Origin: Equadaptatus sp045642025
GTDB lineage: Bacteria; Synergistota; Synergistia; Synergistales; Synergistaceae
Assembly (NCBI GenBank): GCA_045642025.1
Contig: JAZUIB010000004.1
Span: 1-26,617, forward strand
Reading direction: 5' to 3'
DNA: 26,617 nucleotides
Position 1 is the stretch's first letter. Every line of letters begins with the position of its first letter. Below are positions 15,201 to 22,396 of the stretch, one piece after another. The translations under genes and the position numbers were made by a program. The notes beneath the pieces are model-generated. The model made no database searches. It was not told where the DNA came from and saw only the letters and a program-made list of their open reading frames with translations.

Positions 15201-16294
15201 TGCGTTTTGCCCCTGATACCATGAAAAAATCAGTTCGCGGCAAGGTTGACGCAACCGTCAAATGCGACTGCCCGTTCAATGATTTTGTTGTTAACGGCAC
15301 TGTCAAGTCTTCGGAAATAGATATCAAAGGGCTGAAACTGGAACACATTAACGCGCCGTTCTACTGCTCCGACAGTTACCTAATGATTGAAGATTTCTCC
15401 TGTTATATAGGCAACGGTCTCTTGTCTGGCGGTTTTGCCTATGACCTGTCTTCAAGCCGCTGGGGTGCTTCCTGCGCAATTAAAGAACTCAGCCTGGAAA
15501 GAATTTTTAAGGAAATCTCTCCTAGCTCTGCCGGAAAACTGCTTGGCAAAGCCGAACTGAAAATGCGTGTAGGCGGTATGTCTTTCAATGCCGGCAGCAT
15601 TACCGCAACAGGCACTATTTCTGCCTCAGACGGTGAAATTTCCGGATTTGCCTTCCTTGAAAAAGCCAAGAAATTCACAAAAAACAAGCCTCTGCGTTTC
15701 AAGAAAGCACAGACCGCTTTCCGTTATGACAATGAAATGCTTATCTTCCTGCCGGGCACCCAAGCTGTAGCACCGGACGGAGACACAATATACAGAATGG
15801 TTATGGCAGACGGTTATATAACTCGCAAGGGCGATATGTCCGTTACCTGCTTCGGAAAATTCAACATCAGAGCGCTGAATTCACTTCTCGGCGGCGTATC
15901 AGGGCTTGTAGACATGAGCCGCACAATAACCACACAGGGAATTAACAATGTTGATGCCAAAGAGGTTGCCCAGCGCGTTCTAGGCGGAGTTTTGGGTGGC
16001 GCGACACGTTCTTCTTTCCGATTTGTCACGCTTGCGCTAGGCGGAAACATCAGTCAGCCCAAACTGACAAAGCTCCTGGTTGAGTCTGACGCCCGCAGAA
16101 AAAACAGAGGAAACTCAATTCCGACATTACACAGCGACCCGACAGAAAAACAGCTGAAAATTGACGGCGACTGGACTTTGAAACTGCATTTTGAAATCCC
16201 TGTAGGATACGGTAAAAATTCTGAAGCAGCAGATATCAAAGGACAAATTATGCAAGACACGCTTAAAAGTCTTATTTCCAATATAACTTTCTAG
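12293..16294 (+). CDS. AsmA/TamB/YhdP-like envelope protein
   Basis: This 1333-residue protein has one N-terminal membrane anchor (RLLAAVALLLTVCAAALFGL) and a long periplasmic body of repeating beta-rich modules. Repeated phrases include DGSYSLGSGNAEVRSLSAVW, ITGSVRNMQTERF and LNADFTISGPLKQPNISGTF. The end is AsmA-C-like (FRFVTLALGGNISQPKLTKL). Family members form lipid-conducting bridges between inner and outer membrane. That role is inferred, and I cannot place it in one subfamily. The ATG at 12293 is only 1 nt from the SD (GGGGAGG, 12285-12291). The TTG codons at 12296 and 12299 have better spacing, so true initiation may be at TTG, removing one or two residues. Two internal 120-nt segments are nearly identical. 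It heads the cob-met gene run. Confidence 0.82.
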   Translation: MLLRRPKTLSKRLLAAVALLLTVCAAALFGLSKITFLADTARDYALPMIEKKLNVKFDSSPFTGNPLTGLYAKNVTLRRDGEDLISFREIKISLSPAASAIKRTLKLTLEADGAITSIDKFNKLIPHTDMPGPSEIIISTAILNNSVIYTKYGALKIDDSTVDIDNSQSYSLNIKGEVGNIAPFTIEGDVLKRDDSWTADGLELNFDDGTAEVDGAVYPKTDLEISTNKLNLSKIAEVFPEIRAYGIRGMLTSDFTFSGNSKDVKTAGSLSFKNALLRGIPLETLSFSWKYENKKLEAFFNKGNLSSSALTGYVKFDGKVPGKYVDIDLKTQKLKLAQLTEQFKKQLNGIEALPQGNIAGARVKLKGNLNALTGGIELLPSDITYDRIAFKGLKGTAVFSGNSSGNLNFSATHNGKPLSLSGVLAFADNVQNNLKFSVAEFALEELHNAIPALKKAGVKGHVSLDASVTGQFKQLKLGGNISSKQVTAGKFGTISDIKLDGSYSLGSGNAEVRSLSAVWNGAKINASGSFDNTKRNPALQLTGHIRDMQTDNFRQAVKLPTGVKADLNADFTISGPLKQPNISGTFFSKQVTAGKFGTISDIKLDGSYSLGSGNAEVRSLSAVWNGAAVKLNGKVNDIKRSRGFNITGSVRNMQTERFESLLTFIDDINLKTAINGDFKASGTLSNPNVDAMLTSGSGTIMKGLQINSASTDLHYKNNVITGNHLVITTPCGTLNSHVRAAVKGKTDWCWEADFDGLSANVINGLFGMQEDIKGKMSGNIKLYSIGQGMHWSGNFIKSRFLWRTFHFDSFTGNADGTKDVVNLNRMKFEICGGKGTADGRVTIGSSLASSMIDANLSAEKINIYEVTRRHLPRVRNIQGLAYADCKVTGSIAEPLFTGNLKLSPLRISTAYIPEVKISGNAGLAHLTCQTIKASLPEGEAEGKASLYKKNGEWHAEAEMTGKDIDIGKLMRFAPDTMKKSVRGKVDATVKCDCPFNDFVVNGTVKSSEIDIKGLKLEHINAPFYCSDSYLMIEDFSCYIGNGLLSGGFAYDLSSSRWGASCAIKELSLERIFKEISPSSAGKLLGKAELKMRVGGMSFNAGSITATGTISASDGEISGFAFLEKAKKFTKNKPLRFKKAQTAFRYDNEMLIFLPGTQAVAPDGDTIYRMVMADGYITRKGDMSVTCFGKFNIRALNSLLGGVSGLVDMSRTITTQGINNVDAKEVAQRVLGGVLGGATRSSFRFVTLALGGNISQPKLTKLLVESDARRKNRGNSIPTLHSDPTEKQLKIDGDWTLKLHFEIPVGYGKNSEAADIKGQIMQDTLKSLISNITF
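13739..13858 (+). repeat. Internal direct repeat of the AsmA-like gene, copy A
   Basis: This 120-nt segment recurs at 14054-14173 with only two mismatches and an offset of 315 nt, exactly 105 codons. It encodes SKQVTAGKFGTISDIKLDGS and the following YSLGSGNAEVRSLSAVWNGA. Confidence 0.95.
14054..14173 (+). repeat. Internal direct repeat of the AsmA-like gene, copy B
   Basis: This copy matches 13739-13858 at 118 of 120 positions. The flanking parts of the two 105-codon modules are clearly related in protein but far more diverged. Homogenisation of just this block is therefore more likely than a recent whole-module duplication. Confidence 0.95.
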
Positions 16295-16307
16295 GCTGGT
16301 GACACGG

Positions 16308-16877
16308 ATGGATACAAAAATCACACTTATAACAGGCGGTGCACGAAGCGGTAAATCTTCTTTTGCGGAACAGCTGGCGGTAATTTCCGGTTATCCGGTA
16401 ACGTACCTTGCCACAGCAGATATCCGTGACGATGAAATGAAAGAACGTGTGCGTCTGCACCGTGAGCGCAGACCGGAAGACTGGAAAACATGGGAAGGCG
16501 CGCCGGAAACGTTGCCGATGGCAATTTCCGGCATTAAAGGCACTCTTATACTCGACTGTCTCACCATGTGGCTAACACGCCTTATGTTTGAAACGACCGC
16601 TGCAGACAGTGATAATGAAAAAATCTGGCAAAAGCGCGAACTTGAAATAAGCGCGCTGACGCAGCAATTGTGTCTTTCAGTACAGGAAGGTTCTCACCTG
16701 ATAATTGTCAGCAATGAAACAGGCTACGGCATAGTACCAGAAAACAGGCTTGCAAGACGTTTTCGCGACATGCAGGGACGCATGAACCAGCTCTGCGGCA
16801 AATATGCCGACGAGATTGCGCTTGTGGTCGCAGGCTACCCTGTATGGGTCAAAAAAAATGTGGTCGCAAATTTATAA
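16308..16877 (+). CDS. cobU: Adenosylcobinamide kinase/adenosylcobinamide-phosphate guanylyltransferase
   Basis: This 189-residue enzyme phosphorylates adenosylcobinamide and then transfers GMP, giving adenosyl-GDP-cobinamide for CobS. The sequence shows a P-loop (ITGGARSGKSSFAEQ), VTYLATADIRDDEMKERV, and LHRERRPEDWKTWE with the His that accepts GMP. LILDCLTMWLT, IIVSNETGYGIVP and RLARRFRDMQGRMNQ follow. All are diagnostic for CobU/CobP, and the length is normal. A GTG 9 nt upstream could start it, but the ATG at 16308 has GGTGA 5 nt before it. It begins 13 nt after the AsmA-like gene and 24 nt before cobS. The enzyme is cytoplasmic. Confidence 0.96.
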   Translation: MDTKITLITGGARSGKSSFAEQLAVISGYPVTYLATADIRDDEMKERVRLHRERRPEDWKTWEGAPETLPMAISGIKGTLILDCLTMWLTRLMFETTAADSDNEKIWQKRELEISALTQQLCLSVQEGSHLIIVSNETGYGIVPENRLARRFRDMQGRMNQLCGKYADEIALVVAGYPVWVKKNVVANL

Positions 16878-16901
16878 CTACCGGTTGAACGGAGCCGCAA
16901 A

Positions 16902-17657
16902 ATGGATACAGAAAAAAAACATTACAGCTTTAAAGACAAATTTGTGCTGATATGGACGCTTGAAACGCGTTTTCCTCTGTCGGACCGTCTTTGGCCGAAG
17001 GAAAAAGTCCCGGGCAACAGATACGTTGCCCTTATTCCGCTTGCCGGCGGAATACTCGGCATTTTTACCGCAACAATTGTGTGCATACTTTCACATGTAT
17101 TCACACCGCAGGTTGCGGTATGGGTTGGAGCGGCATTTTACACACTTGCCGGATGGGGACTTCACCTTGACGGCTGGGCGGACGTATGGGACGGAATAGG
17201 CTCAGGCAAATCTGGCGAAGAACTGCGCAAGGTTATAAAAGATACAAAAACAGGTGCTTTTGCCGCTGCCGGGCTTGTAATTGCCTTAGGCGCATGGACA
17301 TCACTTGTTGCGACAATTCCCATTGAAAAGCGTTTTTCAGCGATAATAATCGCGGCAGTCTGCGGCAGACTTGCAGAGTCCTCCGCATGCTATTTCGGCA
17401 AATATCCGTGGGAAGGCGGACTTGTGGACTGCGTAGCAAATTTTGACGGCGGAGATTTTGCGGTTTCACTCGTCTGCGCACTTCCGTTTGCTGTCTTTGC
17501 GCTTGATTACTGCGCAATATCGGCAATGTTCTGCTTTGTTATTGGTGCTTTGACAGCTTCGGTTATGAATAAAAAAATGGGCGGCACAAACGGAGATGTT
17601 TTGGGCGCCGCTGAAATTTTAGGTGAAATCGCTGCACTTATGGTGTTTGCCGCATGA
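16902..17657 (+). CDS. cobS: Adenosylcobinamide-GDP ribazoletransferase (cobalamin synthase)
   Basis: This 251-residue integral membrane enzyme joins adenosylcobinamide-GDP with alpha-ribazole (or its phosphate) in the last assembly step of cobalamin. Visible signatures are FPLSDRLWPKEKVPGNRYVA near the N-terminus and LIPLAGGILGIFTATIVCIL as the first membrane helix. The metal-binding HLDGWADVWDGIGSG follows, then KVIKDTKTGAFAAAGLVIAL, and GGTNGDVLGAAEILGEIAAL near the end. Several hydrophobic segments give a polytopic inner-membrane protein. An SD (GGAG) stands before the ATG. The stop overlaps the start of the HAD gene by 4 nt (ATGA), implying translational coupling. cobT and cobC are not in the window. 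Confidence 0.95.
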   Translation: MDTEKKHYSFKDKFVLIWTLETRFPLSDRLWPKEKVPGNRYVALIPLAGGILGIFTATIVCILSHVFTPQVAVWVGAAFYTLAGWGLHLDGWADVWDGIGSGKSGEELRKVIKDTKTGAFAAAGLVIALGAWTSLVATIPIEKRFSAIIIAAVCGRLAESSACYFGKYPWEGGLVDCVANFDGGDFAVSLVCALPFAVFALDYCAISAMFCFVIGALTASVMNKKMGGTNGDVLGAAEILGEIAALMVFAA

Positions 17658-18466
17658 AACCGAAACTGATAGCCACAGACGTTGACGGCACGCTTATAAA
17701 CAGTAGCAGCGAACTGACAGACCGCACTCTTGCCGCACTAAAGGAGGCACAACTGCAGGGTATAAAGGTGATACTTGCGACAGGGCGTATGTGCTGCTGC
17801 GCAAGTATCTTTGCAAAACAAATAGGAATAACAGACCCCTGTGTCTTTTACAACGGCGCCATGATTATGAACCCTGCTACGGAAGAAATATATTTCAGAC
17901 AGGGAATAAACGCAGAGCTTACAGCCCGCGTTCTAGCATATTACAGAGAAAAAGGCTGGTATCTGCAGAAATACGTGAACGACAGACTTTACGTTGTTGA
18001 CAGCAGTGACGAACGAACTCAGTTTTATGTTGCGATAACAAAAGCTGACGCAATTTCGCTCGGTGAAAAATTTTGGACGGAACGCACCGCCGTCACAAAG
18101 TTGCTTGCCTGTTCCAAAAAAGGTGAACCCTGCACGCCGATGCTTGAAGAAACAAAACGCATTTTCGGCAGTGAACTCTACGTTGTTTCGTCATGGGATC
18201 GTGTAGTGGAAATGGGAAATCCTGATGTCAACAAGGCGCGTTCGGTTGCGCGCGCGGCAGCAATGCTCGGCATAAAACGCGAAGATGTTGTCTGCTTCGG
18301 CGATTCGTCAAATGACAATGAAATGCTCCGCTGGGCTGGACTGGGCGTTGCAATGGGCAACGCCAAAGAAGAAACAAAACAGGCGGCAGACGCAATTACG
18401 GATACAAATGACAATGACGGTCTGGCACAGTTTGTCGAAAATTTATTGTCACAAAACAGGAGGTAA
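17654..18466 (+). CDS. Cof-type HAD-IIB phosphatase
   Basis: This 270-residue cytoplasmic phosphatase of the haloacid dehalogenase superfamily has motif I TDVDGTLINSSSEL and motif II ILATGRM. A C2-type cap contains GWYLQKYVNDRLYVVDSSDE. The lysine motif is in NKARSVARAAAMLGI, and motif III/IV is VVCFGDSSNDNEMLRWAGLG with VAMGNAKEETKQAA. Cof proteins usually act on sugar or cofactor phosphates. The start overlaps the cobS stop by 4 nt and the stop is 5 nt before metF, so it is expressed with both. Given this position, it might remove the phosphate from cobalamin-5'-phosphate or alpha-ribazole phosphate, a step usually done by CobC, which is absent here. That is inference from context only. Confidence 0.9.
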   Translation: MKPKLIATDVDGTLINSSSELTDRTLAALKEAQLQGIKVILATGRMCCCASIFAKQIGITDPCVFYNGAMIMNPATEEIYFRQGINAELTARVLAYYREKGWYLQKYVNDRLYVVDSSDERTQFYVAITKADAISLGEKFWTERTAVTKLLACSKKGEPCTPMLEETKRIFGSELYVVSSWDRVVEMGNPDVNKARSVARAAAMLGIKREDVVCFGDSSNDNEMLRWAGLGVAMGNAKEETKQAADAITDTNDNDGLAQFVENLLSQNRR

Positions 18467-18471
18467 TCTGT

Positions 18472-19344
18472 ATGAAAAACAGTTTCAACAACTTAAAACC
18501 AACCTACAGCTTTGAAATTTTTCCGCCGAAAGGCACAGGAAACCTTGCCTCAGTTTTTGCCACAATAGACGAACTGGCAAGCCTCTCCCCCGACCTTATC
18601 AGCGTAACCTACGGCGCGGGAGGCACCAGCCGCGAAAACACAGTTGAAATAGCATCAAAAATTCAAAACAGCTACAACATTCCGTCTGTCGCACATTTGA
18701 CATGTGTCGGCGCCACAAAGGCATCTCTCAATACAATATTGGACAAACTCCAGGCAAACGGCGTTAAAAACATTCTGGCACTTCGCGGCGACCTTGTTGA
18801 CAACGAACAGCTCGGTGAATTTAAATACGCTTCCGACTTGATTGAATATATAAAAAAGAAATATAACTTCACAGTTTTTGCGGCCTGTTATCCGGAAAAA
18901 CATCCTGAAGCAGAGAACCTTAAAACTGATATAGAACATCTGAAGATAAAAGTTGACGCAGGCGCAGACGTGCTCATAACACAACTGTTTTTTAACAATG
19001 AAGACTTTCTTCGTTTCCGTGATAAAGTACGCGCCGCAGGCATAAATACTCCGATAGAAACCGGTATTATGCCAATAACCTCTGCATCTCAGGTAACTCG
19101 CATGGTCAATCTGTGCGGCGCGACTCTGCCTGACGTGATAAAGAAAAAACTTTCCGCCTACGGACACAACAGCATGGCAATGAAAGAAGCCGGCATTGCT
19201 TATGCAGTAGAGCAGATTTCAGACCTGCTTGCTTCTGAAGTTGACGGAATTCACTTGTACACAATGAATTTACCGGCTATTGCAAAACGTATTTCAGAGA
19301 GCCTGCGCGGCATACTATACTCAAGGAGAGTTAAGTGTGACTAA
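18472..19344 (+). CDS. metF: 5,10-methylenetetrahydrofolate reductase
   Basis: This 290-residue flavoprotein reduces methylene-tetrahydrofolate to 5-methyl-tetrahydrofolate, the methyl donor for MetH. Hallmarks are YSFEIFPPKGTG with the catalytic Glu, DLISVTYGAGGTSRENTVEI, VAHLTCVGATKASL and NILALRGD. FAACYPEKHPEAEN, ADVLITQLFFNNEDFLRF and IETGIMPITSASQVTRM follow. These are typical of the short bacterial MetF of about 290 residues, which lacks the eukaryotic regulatory domain. A perfect SD (AGGAGGT) lies in the end of the HAD gene. The 3' end overlaps the next start by 8 nt. Adjacent metH genes confirm the methionine branch of folate metabolism. Confidence 0.97.
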   Translation: MKNSFNNLKPTYSFEIFPPKGTGNLASVFATIDELASLSPDLISVTYGAGGTSRENTVEIASKIQNSYNIPSVAHLTCVGATKASLNTILDKLQANGVKNILALRGDLVDNEQLGEFKYASDLIEYIKKKYNFTVFAACYPEKHPEAENLKTDIEHLKIKVDAGADVLITQLFFNNEDFLRFRDKVRAAGINTPIETGIMPITSASQVTRMVNLCGATLPDVIKKKLSAYGHNSMAMKEAGIAYAVEQISDLLASEVDGIHLYTMNLPAIAKRISESLRGILYSRRVKCD

Positions 19345-19996
19345 AATTCCGCCATCCGTTATTAAAGAAGCTGTCAGACTACTCGGAGCACAAAACGACA
19401 ATACGCTTGCGGCAGAACTTGAACATGCCTATAAACTGCTCCTTGCTGCTTCAAAACCGAGAAACATATATCACCGTGTTCCGGCAGCACAAACGAAAAA
19501 CGGCGTAATGCTTGGAAACACGGAGTTTGCAAGCAATGACCTAAAAAAACTTCTGGCACACTCTGATACAGCGTTTCTGCTTGCTGTAACTTTAGGCGCT
19601 GAAACTGATGCTCTCATACGCCGGCTTTCGGTTACTGATATGACTCTTGCAACCTTAACTGACGTATGCGCAAATGCAGAGACAGAACGGGTTTGTGACC
19701 TCTTAGAGAAAAAACTTTTTGAAGAAATAGGACCAGATAAATATCTTACAAGGCGTTTTTCTCCCGGGTACGGAGATTTACCGCTTAAATATTCATCAGT
19801 ATTAGTCAATGTCCTTAATACACAAAAACATATCGGATTATCCATTACTTCCGCAGATATGCTTACACCTGTAAAATCAGTCACAGCAATAATCGGCGTC
19901 TCCTCAGAGCGGGAAAACCGTTTCAGGCGCTGTGACGAATGTGCGGCAGACAAAAACTGCGTATGGCAAAAACGGGGTGAACGTTGTGGTCTTTAA
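19337..19996 (+). CDS. Stand-alone vitamin B12-dependent methionine synthase activation domain protein
   Basis: This 219-residue protein matches the MetH activation domain (PF02965) that binds S-adenosylmethionine during reductive methylation of oxidised cobalamin. In E. coli this domain is the C-terminus of MetH; here it is a separate gene just upstream of a shortened MetH. Key segments are AVTLGAETDALIRRLSVTDM, RRFSPGYGDLPLKYSSVLVN, and GLSITSADMLTPVKSVTAII. A C-terminal CDECAADKNC cysteine cluster could hold a metal or disulfide. The GTG at 19337 is chosen because AAGGAGAG (19323-19330) precedes it. A longer frame would overlap metF by 65 nt without an SD. The 3' end overlaps metH by 11 nt, so the two are probably made in fixed ratio. 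Confidence 0.9.
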   Translation: MTKIPPSVIKEAVRLLGAQNDNTLAAELEHAYKLLLAASKPRNIYHRVPAAQTKNGVMLGNTEFASNDLKKLLAHSDTAFLLAVTLGAETDALIRRLSVTDMTLATLTDVCANAETERVCDLLEKKLFEEIGPDKYLTRRFSPGYGDLPLKYSSVLVNVLNTQKHIGLSITSADMLTPVKSVTAIIGVSSERENRFRRCDECAADKNCVWQKRGERCGL

Positions 19997-22346
19997 AATT
20001 GACGGTAAAAAGATAATAATGCTTGACGGCGCGATGGGCACCATGATTCAGAAAATCGGGCTTCATTCTGATACAATTCCCGAAATGCTGAACCTAACTG
20101 CTCCCGATAAGCTTACCGCTCTACACGAACTCTACCTTAAAGCAGGCTCTGATGTTGTGTCGTCAAACACTTTCAGTCTTAACCGATTTAAACTCGGAAA
20201 CTGCGGCGAAAGCGTGGAAACACTTGTAAAAGCAGGTGTGGCAAACGCAAAACGCGCTGCGGAAAAATACGGAAATCGCTGTGCCGCTCTTGACATAGGT
20301 CCTTGCGGCAGAGTATTAAAGCCTGCAGGAGACCTTGATTTTGAGGAAGCCGTTGACGTTTTTGCTGAAATAGTCTGTGCCGGCAGAGATGCTGACTTAA
20401 TCATCCTCGAGACCTTCACAGACCTTTATGAACTGAAAGCTGCTGTTCTCGCGGCAAAGGAAAATTCAAACCTTCCGGTAATTGCCTCCATGAGTTTTGA
20501 AGAAAACGGCCGCACATTTTTCGGCGCAACTGTCGAAACCATGGCAACGACCCTTGAAGGACTCGGCGTTCAGGCAATAGGCCTCAACTGCTCTCTAGGA
20601 CCTAGACAGCTTGCGCCTCTTGTTGACCGTTTCCTTGCCTGCAGCACACTTCCGGTAATAGTTCAGCCGAATGCCGGACTGCCTGTAATACGCGACGGAA
20701 AAACAGTTTTTGACGTTACAAAAGAAGAATTTGCAGACTATGCCGCCGGTTTTGCAAAAAAGGGCGCAGCACTCGTCGGCGGATGCTGCGGAACAACTCC
20801 TGAGTACCTTAAATTGCTCAAAACAAAGCTTCAGGGTATAAAACCATCGGCAAACAAAGTTCGACGCTCTACATCCGTCTGCAGCGCGTCAAAAATCGTT
20901 ACCGCAGACGGAGAACTGAAAATAATCGGCGAAAGATTAAATCCGACGGGCAAAAAACGTCTTCGCAGGGCGCTTTCCGAAAATGATTTTGCTTATTTGC
21001 TCGGCGAAGCAGTCAAACAGCAGGAACAGGGCGCAGATTTGCTTGACATAAATGTCGGGCTGCCGGAAATTGACGAACGTGAGATGCTTGCAGACGTGGT
21101 AAAAGAAGTTCAGGCAGTAACAGACCTGCCTCTGCAGCTTGATTCGTCAAATGCCGCGGCGCTTGAGAAAGCTGCCAGAATATACAACGGAAAACCGCTT
21201 ATCAACTCCGTTAACGGCAAAAAAGAATCGCTTGAAACCATACTGCCGATAGTTAAAAAATACGGCTGCGCAGTACTCGGACTTACACTTGACGAAAACG
21301 GCATACCACAGACAGCGGAAGAACGTGCGGACATAGCCGGACGTATAATAGAAGCGGCGGAAAAACTTGGAATACCAAGGGAAAACGTGTTGATCGACTG
21401 CCTTGTAATGACCGTTTCCGCGCAGCAGAAACAGGCTGTTGAGACACTTAAAGCAGTAAAACTTGTAAAAGAACGCTACGGTGTAAAAACTGTACTCGGC
21501 GTGAGCAATATCTCCTTTGGTCTGCCTGCGAGAAAGTTCGTAAACGAAACAATGCTGTCGCTCGCAGTAAAAAATGGGCTGGATTTCGCCATCTACAACC
21601 CCGCAGAAGTGAAACTTGAAGAAAACGAAAAAGCAAAAGCAGCACTGCTCGGCGAAGATAAAGACTGCGAAGCCTACATAGCTGAATATTCGGATTGGAA
21701 AACAGAAGAAACAACGGCGGCGGCTACCTCCGGCGGACTGCAGTACTCTGTGCTGCACGGGTTGAGAGAGGAAGCAAAGGCTGACGCTGACAGGCTGCTT
21801 GCAGAGCTTGCTCCGCTCGAAGTTGTTGAACAGCATATCATTCCGGCTCTCGACAAAGTCGGCAAACTTTACGAAACAGGCAAACTTTTCCTCCCGCAGC
21901 TGATAAAATCCGCTGAAGCGGCAAAATATGCCTGCGATTCCGTTAAGAAAAAATTGCCGTCCGAAAACAATGAAACAAACAAAAAAATCGTGCTTGCGAC
22001 AGTACAGGGCGACATACACGATATAGGGAAAAATATTGCAAAAGTAATACTTGAAAACTACGGATATAAAGTAATAGACCTAGGCAGAGACGTTCCGGCA
22101 GAAAAAATACGCGAAGCAGCGGAAAAACATCGCGCACGGCTCGTAGGTCTCAGCGCGCTTATGACAACAACCGTAGAAAACATGGCCCACAGTATAGAAC
22201 TGCTTAAGCGCGATTATCCTGAAGTAAAAATTATGACCGGCGGGGCTGTACTTACCGAAAAGCTTGCCTGTGAAATCGGCGCCGATTATTATGTGGCAGA
22301 CGCAATGGCAGACGTACGCATCGCAGAAAAGATATTCTCAGAATAA
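19986..22346 (+). CDS. metH: Cobalamin-dependent methionine synthase, short form without activation domain
   Basis: This 786-residue enzyme transfers a methyl group from methyl-tetrahydrofolate through cobalamin to homocysteine. The domains in order are homocysteine/zinc (about 10-295: IMLDGAMGTMIQKIG, GLNCSLGPRQLAP, GGCCGTTPEYL), pterin (about 315-570: IIGERLNPTGKKRLR, GADLLDINVGLPEID, LQLDSSNAAALEKA), the cobalamin cap helices (about 585-670), and the B12 Rossmann domain (about 670-786). The last has DIHDIGKNIAK with the cobalt-ligand His, GLSALMTTT and MTGGAV. It stops right after the B12 domain, lacking the activation domain encoded by the overlapping gene upstream. The start is the GTG at 19986, with GGGGTG 6 nt before it. 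The longer frame reads into the neighbour. Confidence 0.96.
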   Translation: MVFKIDGKKIIMLDGAMGTMIQKIGLHSDTIPEMLNLTAPDKLTALHELYLKAGSDVVSSNTFSLNRFKLGNCGESVETLVKAGVANAKRAAEKYGNRCAALDIGPCGRVLKPAGDLDFEEAVDVFAEIVCAGRDADLIILETFTDLYELKAAVLAAKENSNLPVIASMSFEENGRTFFGATVETMATTLEGLGVQAIGLNCSLGPRQLAPLVDRFLACSTLPVIVQPNAGLPVIRDGKTVFDVTKEEFADYAAGFAKKGAALVGGCCGTTPEYLKLLKTKLQGIKPSANKVRRSTSVCSASKIVTADGELKIIGERLNPTGKKRLRRALSENDFAYLLGEAVKQQEQGADLLDINVGLPEIDEREMLADVVKEVQAVTDLPLQLDSSNAAALEKAARIYNGKPLINSVNGKKESLETILPIVKKYGCAVLGLTLDENGIPQTAEERADIAGRIIEAAEKLGIPRENVLIDCLVMTVSAQQKQAVETLKAVKLVKERYGVKTVLGVSNISFGLPARKFVNETMLSLAVKNGLDFAIYNPAEVKLEENEKAKAALLGEDKDCEAYIAEYSDWKTEETTAAATSGGLQYSVLHGLREEAKADADRLLAELAPLEVVEQHIIPALDKVGKLYETGKLFLPQLIKSAEAAKYACDSVKKKLPSENNETNKKIVLATVQGDIHDIGKNIAKVILENYGYKVIDLGRDVPAEKIREAAEKHRARLVGLSALMTTTVENMAHSIELLKRDYPEVKIMTGGAVLTEKLACEIGADYYVADAMADVRIAEKIFSE

Positions 22347-22396
22347 AAAACTAAAAAAGCATTAATTATTACATAAGCATAGAAAGGAAGACGGAA

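Noticed and set aside
21147..22019. 290-residue minus-strand frame opposite metH
   Set aside because: It is antisense to conserved pterin and B12-cap domains. Its composition is Phe/Cys-rich and there is no SD.
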